From: Rhyacichthys aspro
Lineage: Eukaryota; Chordata; Actinopteri; Gobiiformes; Rhyacichthyidae
DNA length: 64,000 bases
Direction of reading: 5' to 3'
Assembly: GCA_036850595.1 (NCBI GenBank)
Contig: CM072154.1
Span: 9,927,330-9,991,329, forward strand
The position numbers were made by a program, and so were the translations under genes. The notes beneath the pieces were generated by a model. It saw only the letters and a list, made by a program, of their open reading frames with translations, made no database searches and was not told the origin of the DNA. This document shows positions 22,990 to 35,105 of this stretch, piece by piece. Numbering within the stretch: position 1 is the first letter of the stretch; each line of letters begins with the position of its first letter.

Positions 22990-25900
22990 TTACAGATAGG
23001 GATACGGATTGAGTTTTCTCTGGTAAGTAGCACTGGAGCGGTGAAAAGGCTGCCCTCCCAGGTGATGGTGCTGTTGCTGATGCTGCTGTTGGTGGTGGTG
23101 GTACTGCCCCGGAGCGGACCCTCCCAGCGGGTTCTTGGGAAGCAGCGCCAGGGAGGTGTAAGCCCCGCTCTGCCTGCCGTGCCGGGACGAGCCGCCCTGC
23201 ATTTGGTCCACGGCCTGGGACACCGAGGCGAGGGCGGCGGACGCGGGGTAAGCGTACAGGTTAGGGGTGGAGCTGAAAATAGTGTTCTCGTGGAGCCGGT
23301 ACGATGAGTGGGGCGAGACAGGGGGAGGGTACGTGGGCTGACGTTTGAGGGAACTACTGCCGGTTTGGTCGTGGGATGATGACAGGACTGTTTGCTGCAC
23401 CTGGAACAACATAAAAGATGAGTTAAAGCAGCACTGGGGAACTTTGTAAGATCAAGAACATGTGGATTGACACAATACAGCAATATTACTTTTTATGTTT
23501 GCAAGTTTTGGAAGTGCAGAAGGTTACAGAAATATTGTTTGTGGACAAAGATAAGAGATTCTAAATTTATACAGTTGTAAAGCTCCACTACCTGATTTTT
23601 CTTTTTTTGTACCTGTTTCATCCACTCAACCCCAAAAAAACAGCCTTCTTCTGCTTCAGACCAATTTTATCTTCAAAACATAATAAAACATTTCCCCAAA
23701 CTAAAATTTAGAGTTTCCGTTGTCTACTTTTTCTCTGTTGATGTGTTTCTTTTTTGAGCTGTTTTTCTGTGTTAACAGACATATTCAGCGCTGAAAATAC
23801 ACTTTATTGTGAGCTATTAAACTTCCTGGAATGTCATTCTTCAAGCATGTGACTGGCCAAGGCTTTCCGTTCCTGAATAGGGGTCTATTTCAATCACTTA
23901 TAACCCAGCCCCACCAATAACAGCAGACTGGAAGATTGGAAATTTTTTAAATAGAAAAATGGATATTCCTTCTAAGAATACAAAGGGATAAATAAATCCC
24001 CCATCTGAGCAGTAAAAACCTATTAAAAACCCAGTTCATATGTTTGGTTAATGCACTTTGATTATATGTACAAACAAATATAAAAACATGAAAAGGTATC
24101 CGATATAATTGTATGAATGTTATTGATAGTTAAAAAAAATCATAAAAAAGAAACTCCCTTATAATAAACAGTAGATGGCATTGAAAGCCTGTTTTTTCAC
24201 AAAACATTGCGTTTATAATGAACTATTTGGGGTTTGAACCATTTTTAACTAGAGGAAAAGTCTGTTTAAGGTTTAAAGTTTTACCTGACTCAAATTAAGA
24301 GGTTGAGATCTGCTGGACGCTGCCCGTGGATGGCGATCAGTGGGCTCTCCAGACTGACTGGACTGTTGTGAACCCTTTTTGGACTTTACAGAAGCACTGA
24401 CAGCTTGTTCTATGATTGAAATATAACATATAGCAACATTAATGTGATAAAAAGTCACTTGCTGATTATAAAAAGTATTAAATCAAAGTCACATCAGCAT
24501 GTTGACAGCTTAAACAATATTGTCAGAGCTATTTCCCTGGATGTCCAAGTGTGTGTGTGTCTGTGAGGACCTGGAGCTGCCTGGGCTTTGTGGTTTGAGC
24601 TTTCAGCAGGCTGGCTCTTCACAGAGGGCATAATGACAGCTAGAGACTTGGTGGGCTGTCCGGCCCTTTTTGGGCTCAAGGGGCTGCTTGTGGATGAGTC
24701 AGAGTCATGGGAATCATGCACAGTCACGCAGCTAATCACGTTGGTCCTCTGGCTCGTTCCAGAACTGCACGAAAAAGACAAGCTCTATCAACACAGAGAA
24801 CACCAAATTCGATTTTTAAGTCATCCGCAAACAGGATAGGATCTGACCAGGCAGCGGGGTACTTCTTGTCGTCCTCGTCCTCTGAGTCACTGTGGATGGT
24901 GATGATGCTCACTGCAGGGCTCGGTGTGTCTGAGATGACGATGGGCTGAGACTGGTCGCCCGCAGCAGCAGAAGTGTTGTGGACAACAGTGGACGAATGC
25001 ACCACCGCTCTAGAGGGCAGATAAACTTTTACTGTTTTACATCAAATGTCAGTTGTAGGTCAGGTCAGTACATTTCTGTATTTCAGGCGTTCTCATAAAT
25101 GCAAGCTTTCTTTGGTGGTCAAACATTATACACATGAGGTCATAGATTATAAATAGGTAAAGCACAACATCACAAACTGCACTAAGAATGTAGACAGACT
25201 GGTCCGCCACAGACCGGTTCATGAAAGATAAGCTTTAGAAATAAATCTTATAACAATGGATGAAAACATTATTCATTTGTATGTAATTTGGAGACATTTA
25301 AGTTTCTATCTTCACTGATTTGAATGTATTTATTAGTTGTTGTAGAGAACTATCCATTATTAATCATCTGATGTCATACCTGGCTCTGTTCTCAGCATGC
25401 CGACCCTTTGACCTCTTGACCTGTTGGGATCGAGTGTGAGCAGTCCCTGTGTTGTGGCTCTGGGAGGCAGCATGGCGGCCCGCTTCCTGCTGACTGGCAC
25501 CGTCACACTGGCTGCCGTGACGACCTCTACAGAGATTATACAGAACATACACATACCTCAGATCCTCACACTGTCACTGTTTACATCAGCTACATATTGA
25601 ACTCTCACCTCCAGCCTGCAGGATGTTGAGGGTCTGACAGTGGAGCTCCCATGGGTGATTCAGGCACCACAGCCTGGCCAGGGTTATGGATGGCCATACC
25701 TGGCATCTGCTGCCATGTGGAGGGGATGAGGATCTGCTGGGTGCCTGTGGGCCAGCCCTGCTGTAGAGAGGTTTATAAAAACAACATATTGACTATAGAT
25801 ATCATATGCCCTGCTTATGTACAGAGAGGTAAAGACATAATATTTATAGAGTTCAAATCAAGAGAACAAACAGACAGGTGTGAAAGAATAAACCAGCTCA

Positions 25901-28900
25901 GTGAAAAAAAAGGAGTCTAAGATAATAAGTCAGACAGTCAAAAGTACAGAATAGTTACTGAGGGATTTTTTTTTTTTCCAAAGGTCTTTTTATTGACTGA
26001 CTGGTCAAATAACAAAAGATTTGCATTGTACACGAAGCGTTTTTTTATTTTCAACCCCACTTCCCAGAGCATAGACAAACATGGACAACTAATAAAAAAA
26101 ACAAAAACAAAACAAAGCCAAACCAAAATACATCAACCGCCATGGGAGTATAAACAGAAATATGAAAAAAACCCAACATTGATAAATAAATAAATAAATA
26201 AAAATGAGGGAAGGGTGTAGGGCAGGGCTACTTAGAGACAACTGTGGTGGGCTTCTCTCGAAAAAAGTTACTGAGGGGTTTTAATTTTTTTTTTATAATA
26301 TGGCATACATTTCATACTATAAACTTGCTTGTTATTATCAGTTTTAAATTGCCTTTTAAATTTTGTAAGTCTACTGAGCCTGACAAATACTATACTCTGT
26401 TTTGTAAAGACTATAAATACATGAGCAGACTGGTGAGTCTCACATGCTGGCACTGTTCTGCTGTGGGCCACTGATGTGGTGCAGAAAAGGACAGTTTACA
26501 CCGACGTGATGGTTGGAGGATATTGTTTACCGGCATGGAAGGACTCTGTTCCAGTCAAACCCAGAGGCTCCTAACTCTACAGACAAAATGGAGGCACACT
26601 GAGCTTAAATAAGTTTTTTCTGCAGCTAGAGCATATAGGCTGCTAGCATCTGTGGGTTGAAGGAGGCCTGCAGAGGAGCGTGGAGGGAGGATGGAGCTGT
26701 GCACATTTAAAGATGACCACAAACACAATACTTGAAGGTTTTCATGCACATATAGAGAGAGATGTGTGGGTCCTACCTGTGCCAGCATGCCAGGCTGAAT
26801 GTGAAGAGGCTGTGAGGACTGGTTTTGAGGAACCAAGGGTACTGAGTTGTCCATTCTCACCGGGTAACCAGAGGGCTTACTGGATGTTTGAAGACCTGTG
26901 AGAAATGAACAGATAAATCAAATATGAATGTTTTATAAAATAATACATTATTAACTTAGTTCATTCCTGAAGATTTACCAAAAAATGTTTTAATGAGACA
27001 GTTGGTTCAGATTTATGATATGACAATATTCCTTACTGATTTTACAGTTGATATAAACAAACAGAATAGGTTCAGACCTTGAATGGTGGGTGGGCAAACA
27101 ATGAGTGTCTGCTGGAAAGGTTCGGTCTGGGTGCAGAGCTGGGTGGGTCTGGTCTGTAAGGGAACGCCCTGCTGCGTCAGTCCAGGGATGTTAATAGTGG
27201 CCTGTTGGTAAAGCCCGGGCTGGTAGTTGAGTAACGGGACATTACTGCTCAGAGACAGGGACTGGCCTCCTGTTGCAGCCATCTGAAACATTATTCATAG
27301 ACCTCAGCAAGAAGAAGGTATTAGAATGTAAACACCTCAAATGAGTACAGAGGTGCCACTCTGACCTGATTGTGCTGGTTTAGTTGGCTGCTGAAGGTGA
27401 CTGTGAGGTTGGTGGCTGCACTCGGGGTATTGTTGCTGGCAAACATATTTTTTCCATTCTCAAAAGCACTGCATCGACGTTTGCATATGTCCATATTTTG
27501 GAAGCAGGACTTCACACTGTTGTAAATGTGCGGGGCAGAAAGAGACAATGAATTATGACACTGTATTACTAAAAGAGTCATCAACAACAGAAAAATGATG
27601 ACGAATTCAGCTCTAGCGGTCAGTATTAGAGAATGAGCACGTACTGTGAGCTGTGAGGGAAGTGAAGCAGGTGTGTCATGGTAACGAATGGGTGGTTCAG
27701 TGTCTTCATGGGCGTGATCCGTTTATCTGCATCAAGTGTGAGCATCTTCTTGAGAAGGTCTATAAACTCCCGTCTGTCAGCTTTCTCTGCCAAAATGTCT
27801 GTCCCCTCTAGATTTGTCATGTTTACCTGCAGGGATGCACAAAACAATATTGTATATAGAGTAAACAGAGGTGCCATTTGAAACAATCCAGCATACGTAA
27901 CACAGACTGCCTCACCTGCATCATATCATCTAAACAGTTAAAGATGTACTTTCTGGCCTCCTTTGACTTAATCCCCATCTCCGCCTCATGCTCTGCCGGG
28001 GTCTAAAGAAGAAAAACATTTTACAATAGCTGTCATCTTAATAACAAACAAAGCCTGTTTATTGTGGACTGTCTCACTTTAAGTCTCCAAAGCGGGTAGC
28101 TGGAATCAGGGCCCCTGTTGAAAAAGCGACTGGTCTTGGTTCCTGCGCTCAGGAGGTATTCTGCTGGAAGACCCTGGGTCTGCGAAATGTAACGAATCTG
28201 AAAGACATCAAAACATTTTACATACAAGACATAAATATGACATTAAGTTTTTGTTGAATCCACTGAACTGTACAGCTAATGTTTGTTGTTAACTAATATT
28301 AACAGTACAGTGTGTCATGAGAAGTCGTTTGTGAAAGACAAATGTGAAAGTAATGCTGTGCAAACAATGGAGTTTGGAATTTTTCCATTAAAAGTTATAC
28401 AATAACAAAAACATACATTTTCAGAGGCACTTCCAGGACCTCCACGCAGTGATAAAAAGTTATATGCTGTTTGGGTAGGGTTTATTAAGCACAGAAAACA
28501 ACCAAAAGACCCAAGGCACTCTCTGTTAAAGTTAAAAGTCCTTTATTGTCCAGGGCATGGTCACCATCAGCCATAGCCTTCATCTCCATGATGAAACACG
28601 TTGGAGGGAATTGTTTGTGCGTGTCCATTGGGATCTTTTGGTTGTTTTCTAAAAGTAATACAATCTTTGTTTTTATTTCTTGTGTCACAGTGATGGCGCT
28701 GACCTGATCATATTCAGAAGCACCAGGATAGAGAGGCCAACCCAAAAACAGCTCAGCGATGACACATCCCAAAGACCACATGTCAATGGCCTCACAGAAA
28801 GGTAGGCCTAAGATGATCTCTGGAGCTCTGTCGGGAAAACCAAAATCATGACAGCACTAACACCGTAACAGCTCTTTAAATATCACACGTAGTGTTTTCA

Positions 28901-30079
28901 CTCACCTGTAATAGCGTGACTGCAGGTAAGTGGAGCAAACTGCTTTGGACACATGGCTAGCAGAACCAAAGTCAATGACTTTCACTCGGTATGGCTGCCT
29001 CAAGGGATCCACCAACATAATGTTCTCTGGCTTCAGATCAGCGTGGATCAGACCCAGGCTTTTTAGCTTCATTAGCGCTGTGGCCACCTGCTGCAGGATG
29101 GGCCGAATACACTTCAGCATCAGAGGGCTAAACTTGCTGTGCTTTAAGAAGTCATAAAGGTTTTGTTCCAGCATCTCGAACACAAGGCACGTGTGATTCT
29201 TGTGCTGGAAACACTCGTACGAGCGCACAAAGTTGAACTCATCAGCATTCTCTGTGCTCAGTCTGCTCAGGATGCTCACCTGCAAACATGGTTAGTAAAT
29301 CTTATGTTGTTTGAGACATGTTTCTATCCATTTCAACATGACATACTCACTTCTATTTGCCCTTGCCGTGCATATGAGGGATGGTTCTTCAAGATTTTAA
29401 TGGCCACTATCTCATTTGTTCCCCGTTTCCAGCATTTAGCCACCTGCCCAAATGTCCCACGTCCCAGGAACTCCAGCACTTCGTAACTGTTGGACATGGA
29501 GCACAGAATCTCATGCTGCACCAGCTGATAGTCTCCCTCACTGTGGGAGTTGCTGCTCTTGGTGGTAGAAGTGGAATGTGCTATTGACTGAGCCGTAGTG
29601 GTCCCCCCTCCTCCGGCTGTCCTGTTGGAGACCACCGGCGCTGAGAGCTCCTCTAGTATTTGGACGCTGTCGCTGCTGTCCACCTCCTCACTCTTCCGCT
29701 TCAGGCTGTACTGCTTGTGGTACAGGTCGCACGGCTGTGAGGACGACTCCGCATCTTTAACGCGACGGCTGGAAGAGGACGAGGACGAGGTGGAAGAGGG
29801 AGGACCGGGGAGGCTTCCTGTGCTGTCTGCGGCTCGCACCACCGTCTGCTCCCGGGAGCCTACGGTCTGAGGCTGCACCGGGTTGGAGTTGTACACAGGG
29901 TTGAAGGAAGAGCCAGAAGTGGAGGGCGCAGCTCCCTGTGTGGGGCTTTGCTGGTAGTAATCGCTGTCTAGCTGATTGGACACATCCCAGGCTGGGTTCT
30001 CCACTTTGAGCCTTTTGGAACGGGTGTAGGCACTGGAGGAGACAGACGGAGAGGAGAACACCTGCACCTGGGAGGCCAT
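22990..30079 (-). CDS. hipk1: Homeodomain-interacting protein kinase, HIPK1-like, 15 coding exons
   Basis: Coding exons: 29351-30079, 28906-29279, 28704-28827, 28078-28197, 27916-28002, 27645-27826, 27366-27516, 27078-27282, 26777-26895, 25609-25760, 25380-25526, 24848-25009, 24571-24764, 24285-24409, 22990-23400. All are GT-AG and in phase: 3282 nt, 1093 aa. MASQVQVFSSPSVSSSA at the N terminus is closest to HIPK1. LKVE at 24-27 is a SUMO consensus at the position of HIPK2 Lys25. The kinase domain runs from about 199 to 527: GRGTFGQV loop, VAIK lysine 228, HADLKPEN with Asp324, DFG at 346-348, and STY activation-loop Tyr361. Further motifs are VISDTPSPAVS, NVISCVTVHDS, SQPLNLSQ and a His/Gln-rich C terminus ending NPYPYL. 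HIPKs are nuclear kinases that phosphorylate transcription factors and p53. The conserved segment ending PLNVGVAH, expected after the exon at 25609-25760, is not found. HIPK2 is the alternative assignment; which teleost paralogue this is cannot be told. Confidence 0.93.
23590..24220. repeat. Unclassified interspersed repeat, copy A (hipk intron 14)
   Basis: Shares ordered blocks with 56470-56995 in the same orientation: AGACCAATTTTA, CTTTTTCTCTGTTRATG, GCTGAAAATACA with TTAAACTTCCTGGAA, AAGCATGTGACT, GTTCCTGAATAG, and CCCTTATAATAAACAGTAGA with CTTGTTTTTTCACA-like sequence. This copy has extra sequence between about 23900 and 24150 compared with copy B. No coding potential or terminal repeats were found. 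Confidence 0.7.
25953..26277 (-). mobile_element. Processed retrocopy (3' UTR fragment) with target-site duplication, in hipk intron 9
   Basis: The insert is flanked by direct repeats AGTTACTGAGGG at 25953-25964 and 26266-26277, extendable to TTTT with one mismatch. Read on the minus strand it ends with AATAAA (25989-25994), about 11 nt, then a run of A directly before the right-hand duplication. This is the signature of target-primed reverse transcription of a polyadenylated transcript. It is about 300 bp, has no ORF of note and includes an AAAT microsatellite (26181-26205), so it is probably a 5'-truncated mRNA tail. The parent gene is not identified. Confidence 0.8.
28493..28650. repeat. 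Inverted repeat with about 118 bp loop, hipk intron 3
   Basis: AGAAAACAACCAAAAGACCC at 28493-28512 is matched by the reverse complement of 28630-28650 with a single mismatch. It lies inside the intron between coding exons 3 and 4. It could be a small MITE or a chance hairpin; no target duplication is clear. Confidence 0.55.
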
Positions 30080-30844
30080 GTCTGCAAGAGAACAAATAAA
30101 TCACTCACTCATTAGATGTTAAACAAGGGATAATACGGAACAAAATGTAATATGTGCATTGTGACGTTTGATTTGTTACCTTATATCATTATTAACTGAA
30201 TAAAAAGACAGTTAAAAGCAATGTTAAGAGCACTGGAACAAAAAAGACCAAAGAGAAACCTTTGTTATGACAGCAAGTGTTATAGTGCAGACAAAAGGAG
30301 CCTGTGGCTTTGTAACAGCTCTAGGACATCAAATAAAACATGATGAGCCTAATTTTATAAAGAGACACAAAGAGAGGAGCAAGCAGTACTCGGATGGTTT
30401 ATGTAGGACAGAAGAAAAAGCAACAGGGTTGGAATGATTTGGAGCCTCTGTCCCAGAAGGCTCACAAGACACTTTGGGAACATAAAATACAGTTTAATGT
30501 TTTTAAATGATAGCTATTCTTTAAGTGAGTGGTATTATAAATGCCTACTACCATAAGAGGACGTGCAGATTCATATGCAGGAAACATGTAGCAAACAGGA
30601 GCAGGGCTTATAGCCGAGTATGACAAAGACGAGCACCTTTCTGTATTTATTCATATTACAAAACGAGTCTTGACTTGTAATAGTAGATGAAGCTAAGCAG
30701 AGAAGGGCTCTCTTTGTCACACAAGCACCCCACTACACTCCAGTACAGTCCCTTAGAGTAATACCTGTTTAATGCAATCATTTAGTATGCTACTACCCGG
30801 TGCGCAGTGGTCCTAAGCGTACCGTGAGCATTCAAGAACAATAC

Positions 30845-31200
30845 CTGCAGTAGATGTGTGAGCCCAGCGTCGCCAGTCTGACATTCAAGGCCTCGTCCTC
30901 ATCTTGTCGCCCTGTGGACTCAGTGTGGTGCTGCGGCTGATCAGCTGAGCCGCTCTCAGGCGCAGGCAGCAGATTGTTCGGGCTCAGCTAACAGCTAACA
31001 GTGCGTCCTGCGCTGCTCTGACGCGCTCCTACGCTACATCCCGCGTCAGGCAAACCAAATCTGCACCATTTTCTAGAAACGTCCCATATCAGCATAATTG
31101 GCACTGTCACCCGGACACAGCATCACCCCTGCTGTTCGGCGAACTTCACACTACGTACCGTTACGCAGAGACGTAACCGTGTGCGTAACGCTCTGGCTCC
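30845..31200 (-). promoter_or_regulatory. hipk1: hipk non-coding exon 1 and GC-rich promoter
   Basis: CTGCAG|GTATTG at 30845/30844 is a donor on the minus strand, and TTGCAG|ACATGG at 30082/30081 is the acceptor just before the start codon. Exon 1 would therefore be non-coding, with exon 2 carrying only two leader bases before ATG. The sequence at about 30880-31190 is much richer in G+C and CpG than its surroundings, as expected for a CpG-island promoter. The exact start is unknown. Confidence 0.6.
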
Positions 31201-32180
31201 GGTCAAGTGCAGTTTTTGTGTGTGTGAAACAAAATGAACTGTACACTACTTTTTGTTCTTGAAATGAGAAACGGTGGATCTCAACGCAGATTTTTTTGAT
31301 TTATGTAAGTAATGTTTAGTAATAGCCTAACTATATAAATGGAAATAACATATATTTTTCTACAACTATTCAATGGCGTTTTGTTTGTAAAACCGTTATT
31401 TCTGTGGCATTTTTTTTAATTGTTTTTGATTAAGATGAGGTTTTTCATTTGTTGAAAAAGTCCTTTAACAGAGTGGCCGACAATCCTTAGACTTAACACA
31501 AGAGGGCGCTTTTATCACATCTAAATAAAACTAGTTTTCTCAAAGTTTGAAACCAGTCGTGCACACATTAAAACAGAGACATTTTTTTGTTTTTCACCAG
31601 CACTTTTATCAGACATCCTGTTCATTGAGATATATTAAAGATTTGTGCTTCTACAGCATGTAAACAGTAACATAAGCACAACACTCCACTGCGATACAGC
31701 CAATTACAAATACATTAATTAAAAACAAAATGAAAAAAGAGACTACACCAGCATAGTCAATACAATGAGAACACATTAGAGAAATAACACTGTGGCATCG
31801 AGGGGTATCTATATGAGAAGGTGATGCATGCAATATTAGATTCATATAACTGTAGGAACTCCTCCTTCCATGAGACATGATGAAAGTAACTGCAAAGATC
31901 AGAGGCACAGAACAAAACAAAAAAACAAGTGCTTTGAAAAATTCTAACACTGTACAAAAATACTGTCTAAAAGAGGAAAAGACCAGCAAATCCTCAAAAT
32001 ATAGGTTCATCCATTTAACAGCACAATACAATGAAAGAATGACCAAATAAGGACTTCACTTTTCTTAGAGATATGGGTTTGCATTTGATTATAATGTATG
32101 AGGATCCTAACATAAACCTATACACGGCGTTGGTTGAAATTCTCAAGTGTAACTGTGTTTTCCGTCCAGACTCTCGTGGA
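31201..32180. other. Spacer between hipk promoter and acap3 tail exon
   Basis: AT-rich DNA. It probably contains the 3' UTR of the alternative acap3 tail form (minus strand). The 131-codon minus frame at 31651-32046 shows hydrophobic low-complexity sequence without recognisable domains and is not called. Confidence 0.4.
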
Positions 32181-32287
32181 CTACCTGAAGGAATGTCGGA
32201 AGTGCACACTCCTTCGCTTGAGCTTCTCTGGGTTGTGGGATGCCATGTGGGAAAATTCTCGGAAGATATCAAGGTATGTGGCGTCCC
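32181..32287 (-). CDS. acap3: Alternative terminal exon of acap3 encoding an ACAP1/2-type C terminus
   Basis: The acceptor TTTTTTTTCACCAG precedes 32287. The exon reads (G)GG then DATYLDIFREFSHMAS, a HNPEKL block and KRRSVHFRHSFR, with TAG at 32181-32183. It is homologous to the ACAP1 and ACAP2 C-terminal tails (pattern DETYxDIFRDFSxMAS with PEKL). It joins in phase 1 to a donor CCAG|GTCAAT at 35192/35191 inside the usual last exon, giving the junction GQPG-DATYLDIF, exactly as in ACAP2. The intron would be 2.9 kb. CAG|GTAG overlaps the stop, so a further 3' exon cannot be excluded. Confidence 0.8.
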
Positions 32288-35105
32288 CTGGTGAAAAAAA
32301 ACAACAGCAATAGTGAAATTATGAGAGTAGAATTGAGTGGTCAAAACATCTTTTATATGAGTGCAAACAAGAGCAGGAGAAGGCTGGATGAGAACGCCTT
32401 ATGAATGGAAAGGCAAAACAGGGCTGAGGCACCATGAAGCTTCCCCTCTTTCAACTTTACAAATTCTAAGCCTTTACTTTTCTGGTGGCCATGGTAACGG
32501 CTGAATTTACGCTCACAACAAAAGCAGTTGAACTCTTTTGTGTCCCGTGAGAGCTCCCAGGCTAAGACTAATTAAAAAGGCGAGTGAACATTCCACTTTT
32601 TCCCTGAGCACGTCTGAAGAAGACCGTCTAACAGCTCTAACTCTTTACGTCAGCTCCGCATAAGCTCTCTCTCGTCTCAACAGACACTAGAATCGTCTCA
32701 CCTCTCTCCAAAAGCTGCAAAGGCATGCATATTCAAACATGTCATTCATATTCTAGCGTGCACGATGAATTTATAATATCACGCTGCGAAAATCATCTTT
32801 GATTCATAATTAGTGCATGAAGTGGGAAGCGAGGAGTTTGTTAAAGTGGTTAGAAGAGTTGAGAAAAGATGAGAAAAGAGACGGGAGAAGTTAGTTTTGA
32901 GTCACATTAAATTTATTTTTTCAGTCTTATTAAAGAAGACACAGAGAGGAGTTATTGAAAAACAAACAGTAGTAAATGTTAGTTTGCACAGACACATATA
33001 GTTTACATGAAACTGTACAGATAACAGTCAGACAGAAAATAGAGGGAAATTGCAGGTTAGGAGCAAGCAGTTAAAAGTGTTAAAAGCTTATATACACAAG
33101 TCATGTTGTCAACCCCTACACTGCTCTGTACAACATGATGACATCATTCATTTACCTTAACCTGCTCTGGTAACAGCCTTAACACCATATACTGCACAGT
33201 TTGAAGAAAAAGTTGGATACAAACACAGAATTGTGCAAAGAAGGATCAAATGAACCACTTCAAGGTTCATTTGATGAGAGAACTTTAATGTTATTGGAGG
33301 GGAAGGTTGTTAATATTTTATTTCTGTTAAATGCTAATTGAATACATTGGGATGTACAAGAGTGCTTTGGAAAATGGTGCCTTTACAAACCATTTATAAT
33401 TGTTAATTTTAAATATATTAGCAGCTGAAGACATTGGATAGTATTTGTGAAGTGAGTAAATGTTCTTTGGATTTACGGCCCATGAGAAAGGTCAAGACTC
33501 TCTCAAAACTATATGTGGTCATCTTTGGCTTGGATTTAACTCCAACAGTCTAGGTCTTCTTTGGAAAAAGGTCATTCTGTTTGTTAAACACTGATAACTG
33601 TATTGTTCAATCATGTAAAAGGTGAATCGGGACATTCTTGGTCACTGCTGCTTACTTTAGTTTGCTGTCACGTGTTTATTCATATGGGTCTAAACAACCC
33701 TAGTGTCTGCTCATGCAGCACATTTATGTTTTCTCTTATATACGTGTATCATTTATACAACTCTATATAGAATGCATAATTAATTGAATACTCTGAGGCA
33801 GTGGCCGAGCTGCCATGTTCATTGTCATCTAGCTTTCTTAGCCTTACCCATCCCCTCGAAGACAGACTTTTATAGAAGCTTATGAATGTCATTTCATGCA
33901 CTCGAGTTACCATTTGGCAGTACATAGTGTAGCACGGGCATTACATTATTCATTACGACTAACAGTCAAATATTCACAACGACAGGGTTTGGAAATAAAT
34001 AGGGCTTGAGGAAGACCTGGGTAACAGTAACCCATGCACTATACACAAGAATACCATAGACCTAGTCAAGATACAGCAGATTACACAAACATTTTACAAA
34101 CAAATATAGTATATACAGTAGTGCAGGTCACAATTGTGTGATTTATCAAAAATGTCCATCCTCCTCTGCAGTTTATTCTGCAGAATAGTGTTTCTCTATT
34201 ATCAAAGTGTGGCATATTGGCTTGCTCTCATATTGAGAGCACACACACTATATAGTTACACTGCTGTTTGCATGTGAGAGTGCAGAAAAAAATAAATCCT
34301 AACAAAATAGATCCAGCTTTAAAAAAATACCATCTGAATTGCTGTCCAACGTAATACAAAAAATACAGATAATCTGTACTGAAATAATCATTGCACTATT
34401 GCTCTGAGCATTTCTCCATAAACAAAAACAAAAATATGTGAAAGGAAGGTAGAGCTAAACCAGGATTACTGGAACTACTGTTGGTAAAAGTGCATCTTTA
34501 GCTTTTATTTTAGCCTCACTAGCTCAGTCTCTTATAATCACACCTTGTATAGGATCATTATCTCCAGTTTACAGTTACTCATCATGTCCACTACAGTGAA
34601 ATCTTCAATGTCCTGCAACTTTTTAACAAGATATAGCCACCACATAACCCACTGCAATATTAAATATTAAATATGACAAAGTGAACTGGCCATGACTCCT
34701 CACTAACACCTCCTTTGGCATTACACTTTTTAAAAACTGTATTGGACTTTTGCGACAACTTAATGAAATGGATTGTTTTTAAAAAGGCTTACCCTGATTT
34801 TTTTTTCCCTGACAGTGGTTTTTGACTGATTGATCAGCACCTTACAGAGCTTACATTGTTTATTCTTGCAATTAAAATAAATGAGTCATGTGACATCATT
34901 ATTAGTTTTGGCTGTGGCCCTGAGATTAGCTGACTGCTGGCAGACTGTGCTGGCAAGAGGAACACTGAAAACAATCATCTTTATACGATGGTGAGAAAGA
35001 ATGAGAACAAGTAGAGGAACCAGGGATCCCCGACAGGTCTCTGAGGCAGTTGTATCTCTAATGGCACCCCCTACTCTGTACCCTGACTGATGCTTAGGCT
35101 GGGTC
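32288..35105 (-). other. acap3: acap3 3' UTR of the main form / intron of the alternative form
   Basis: For the read-through last exon (stop at 35106-35108) this is 3' UTR; an AATAAA at 32912-32917 (minus) would give about 2.2 kb. For the alternative form the part from 35191 down to 32288 is intron. No ORF of interest was seen. Confidence 0.5.

Noticed and set aside
31651..32046. 131-codon hydrophobic minus-strand ORF
   Set aside because: Low-complexity AT-rich frame with no known motif, in the likely 3' UTR of the alternative acap3 form.
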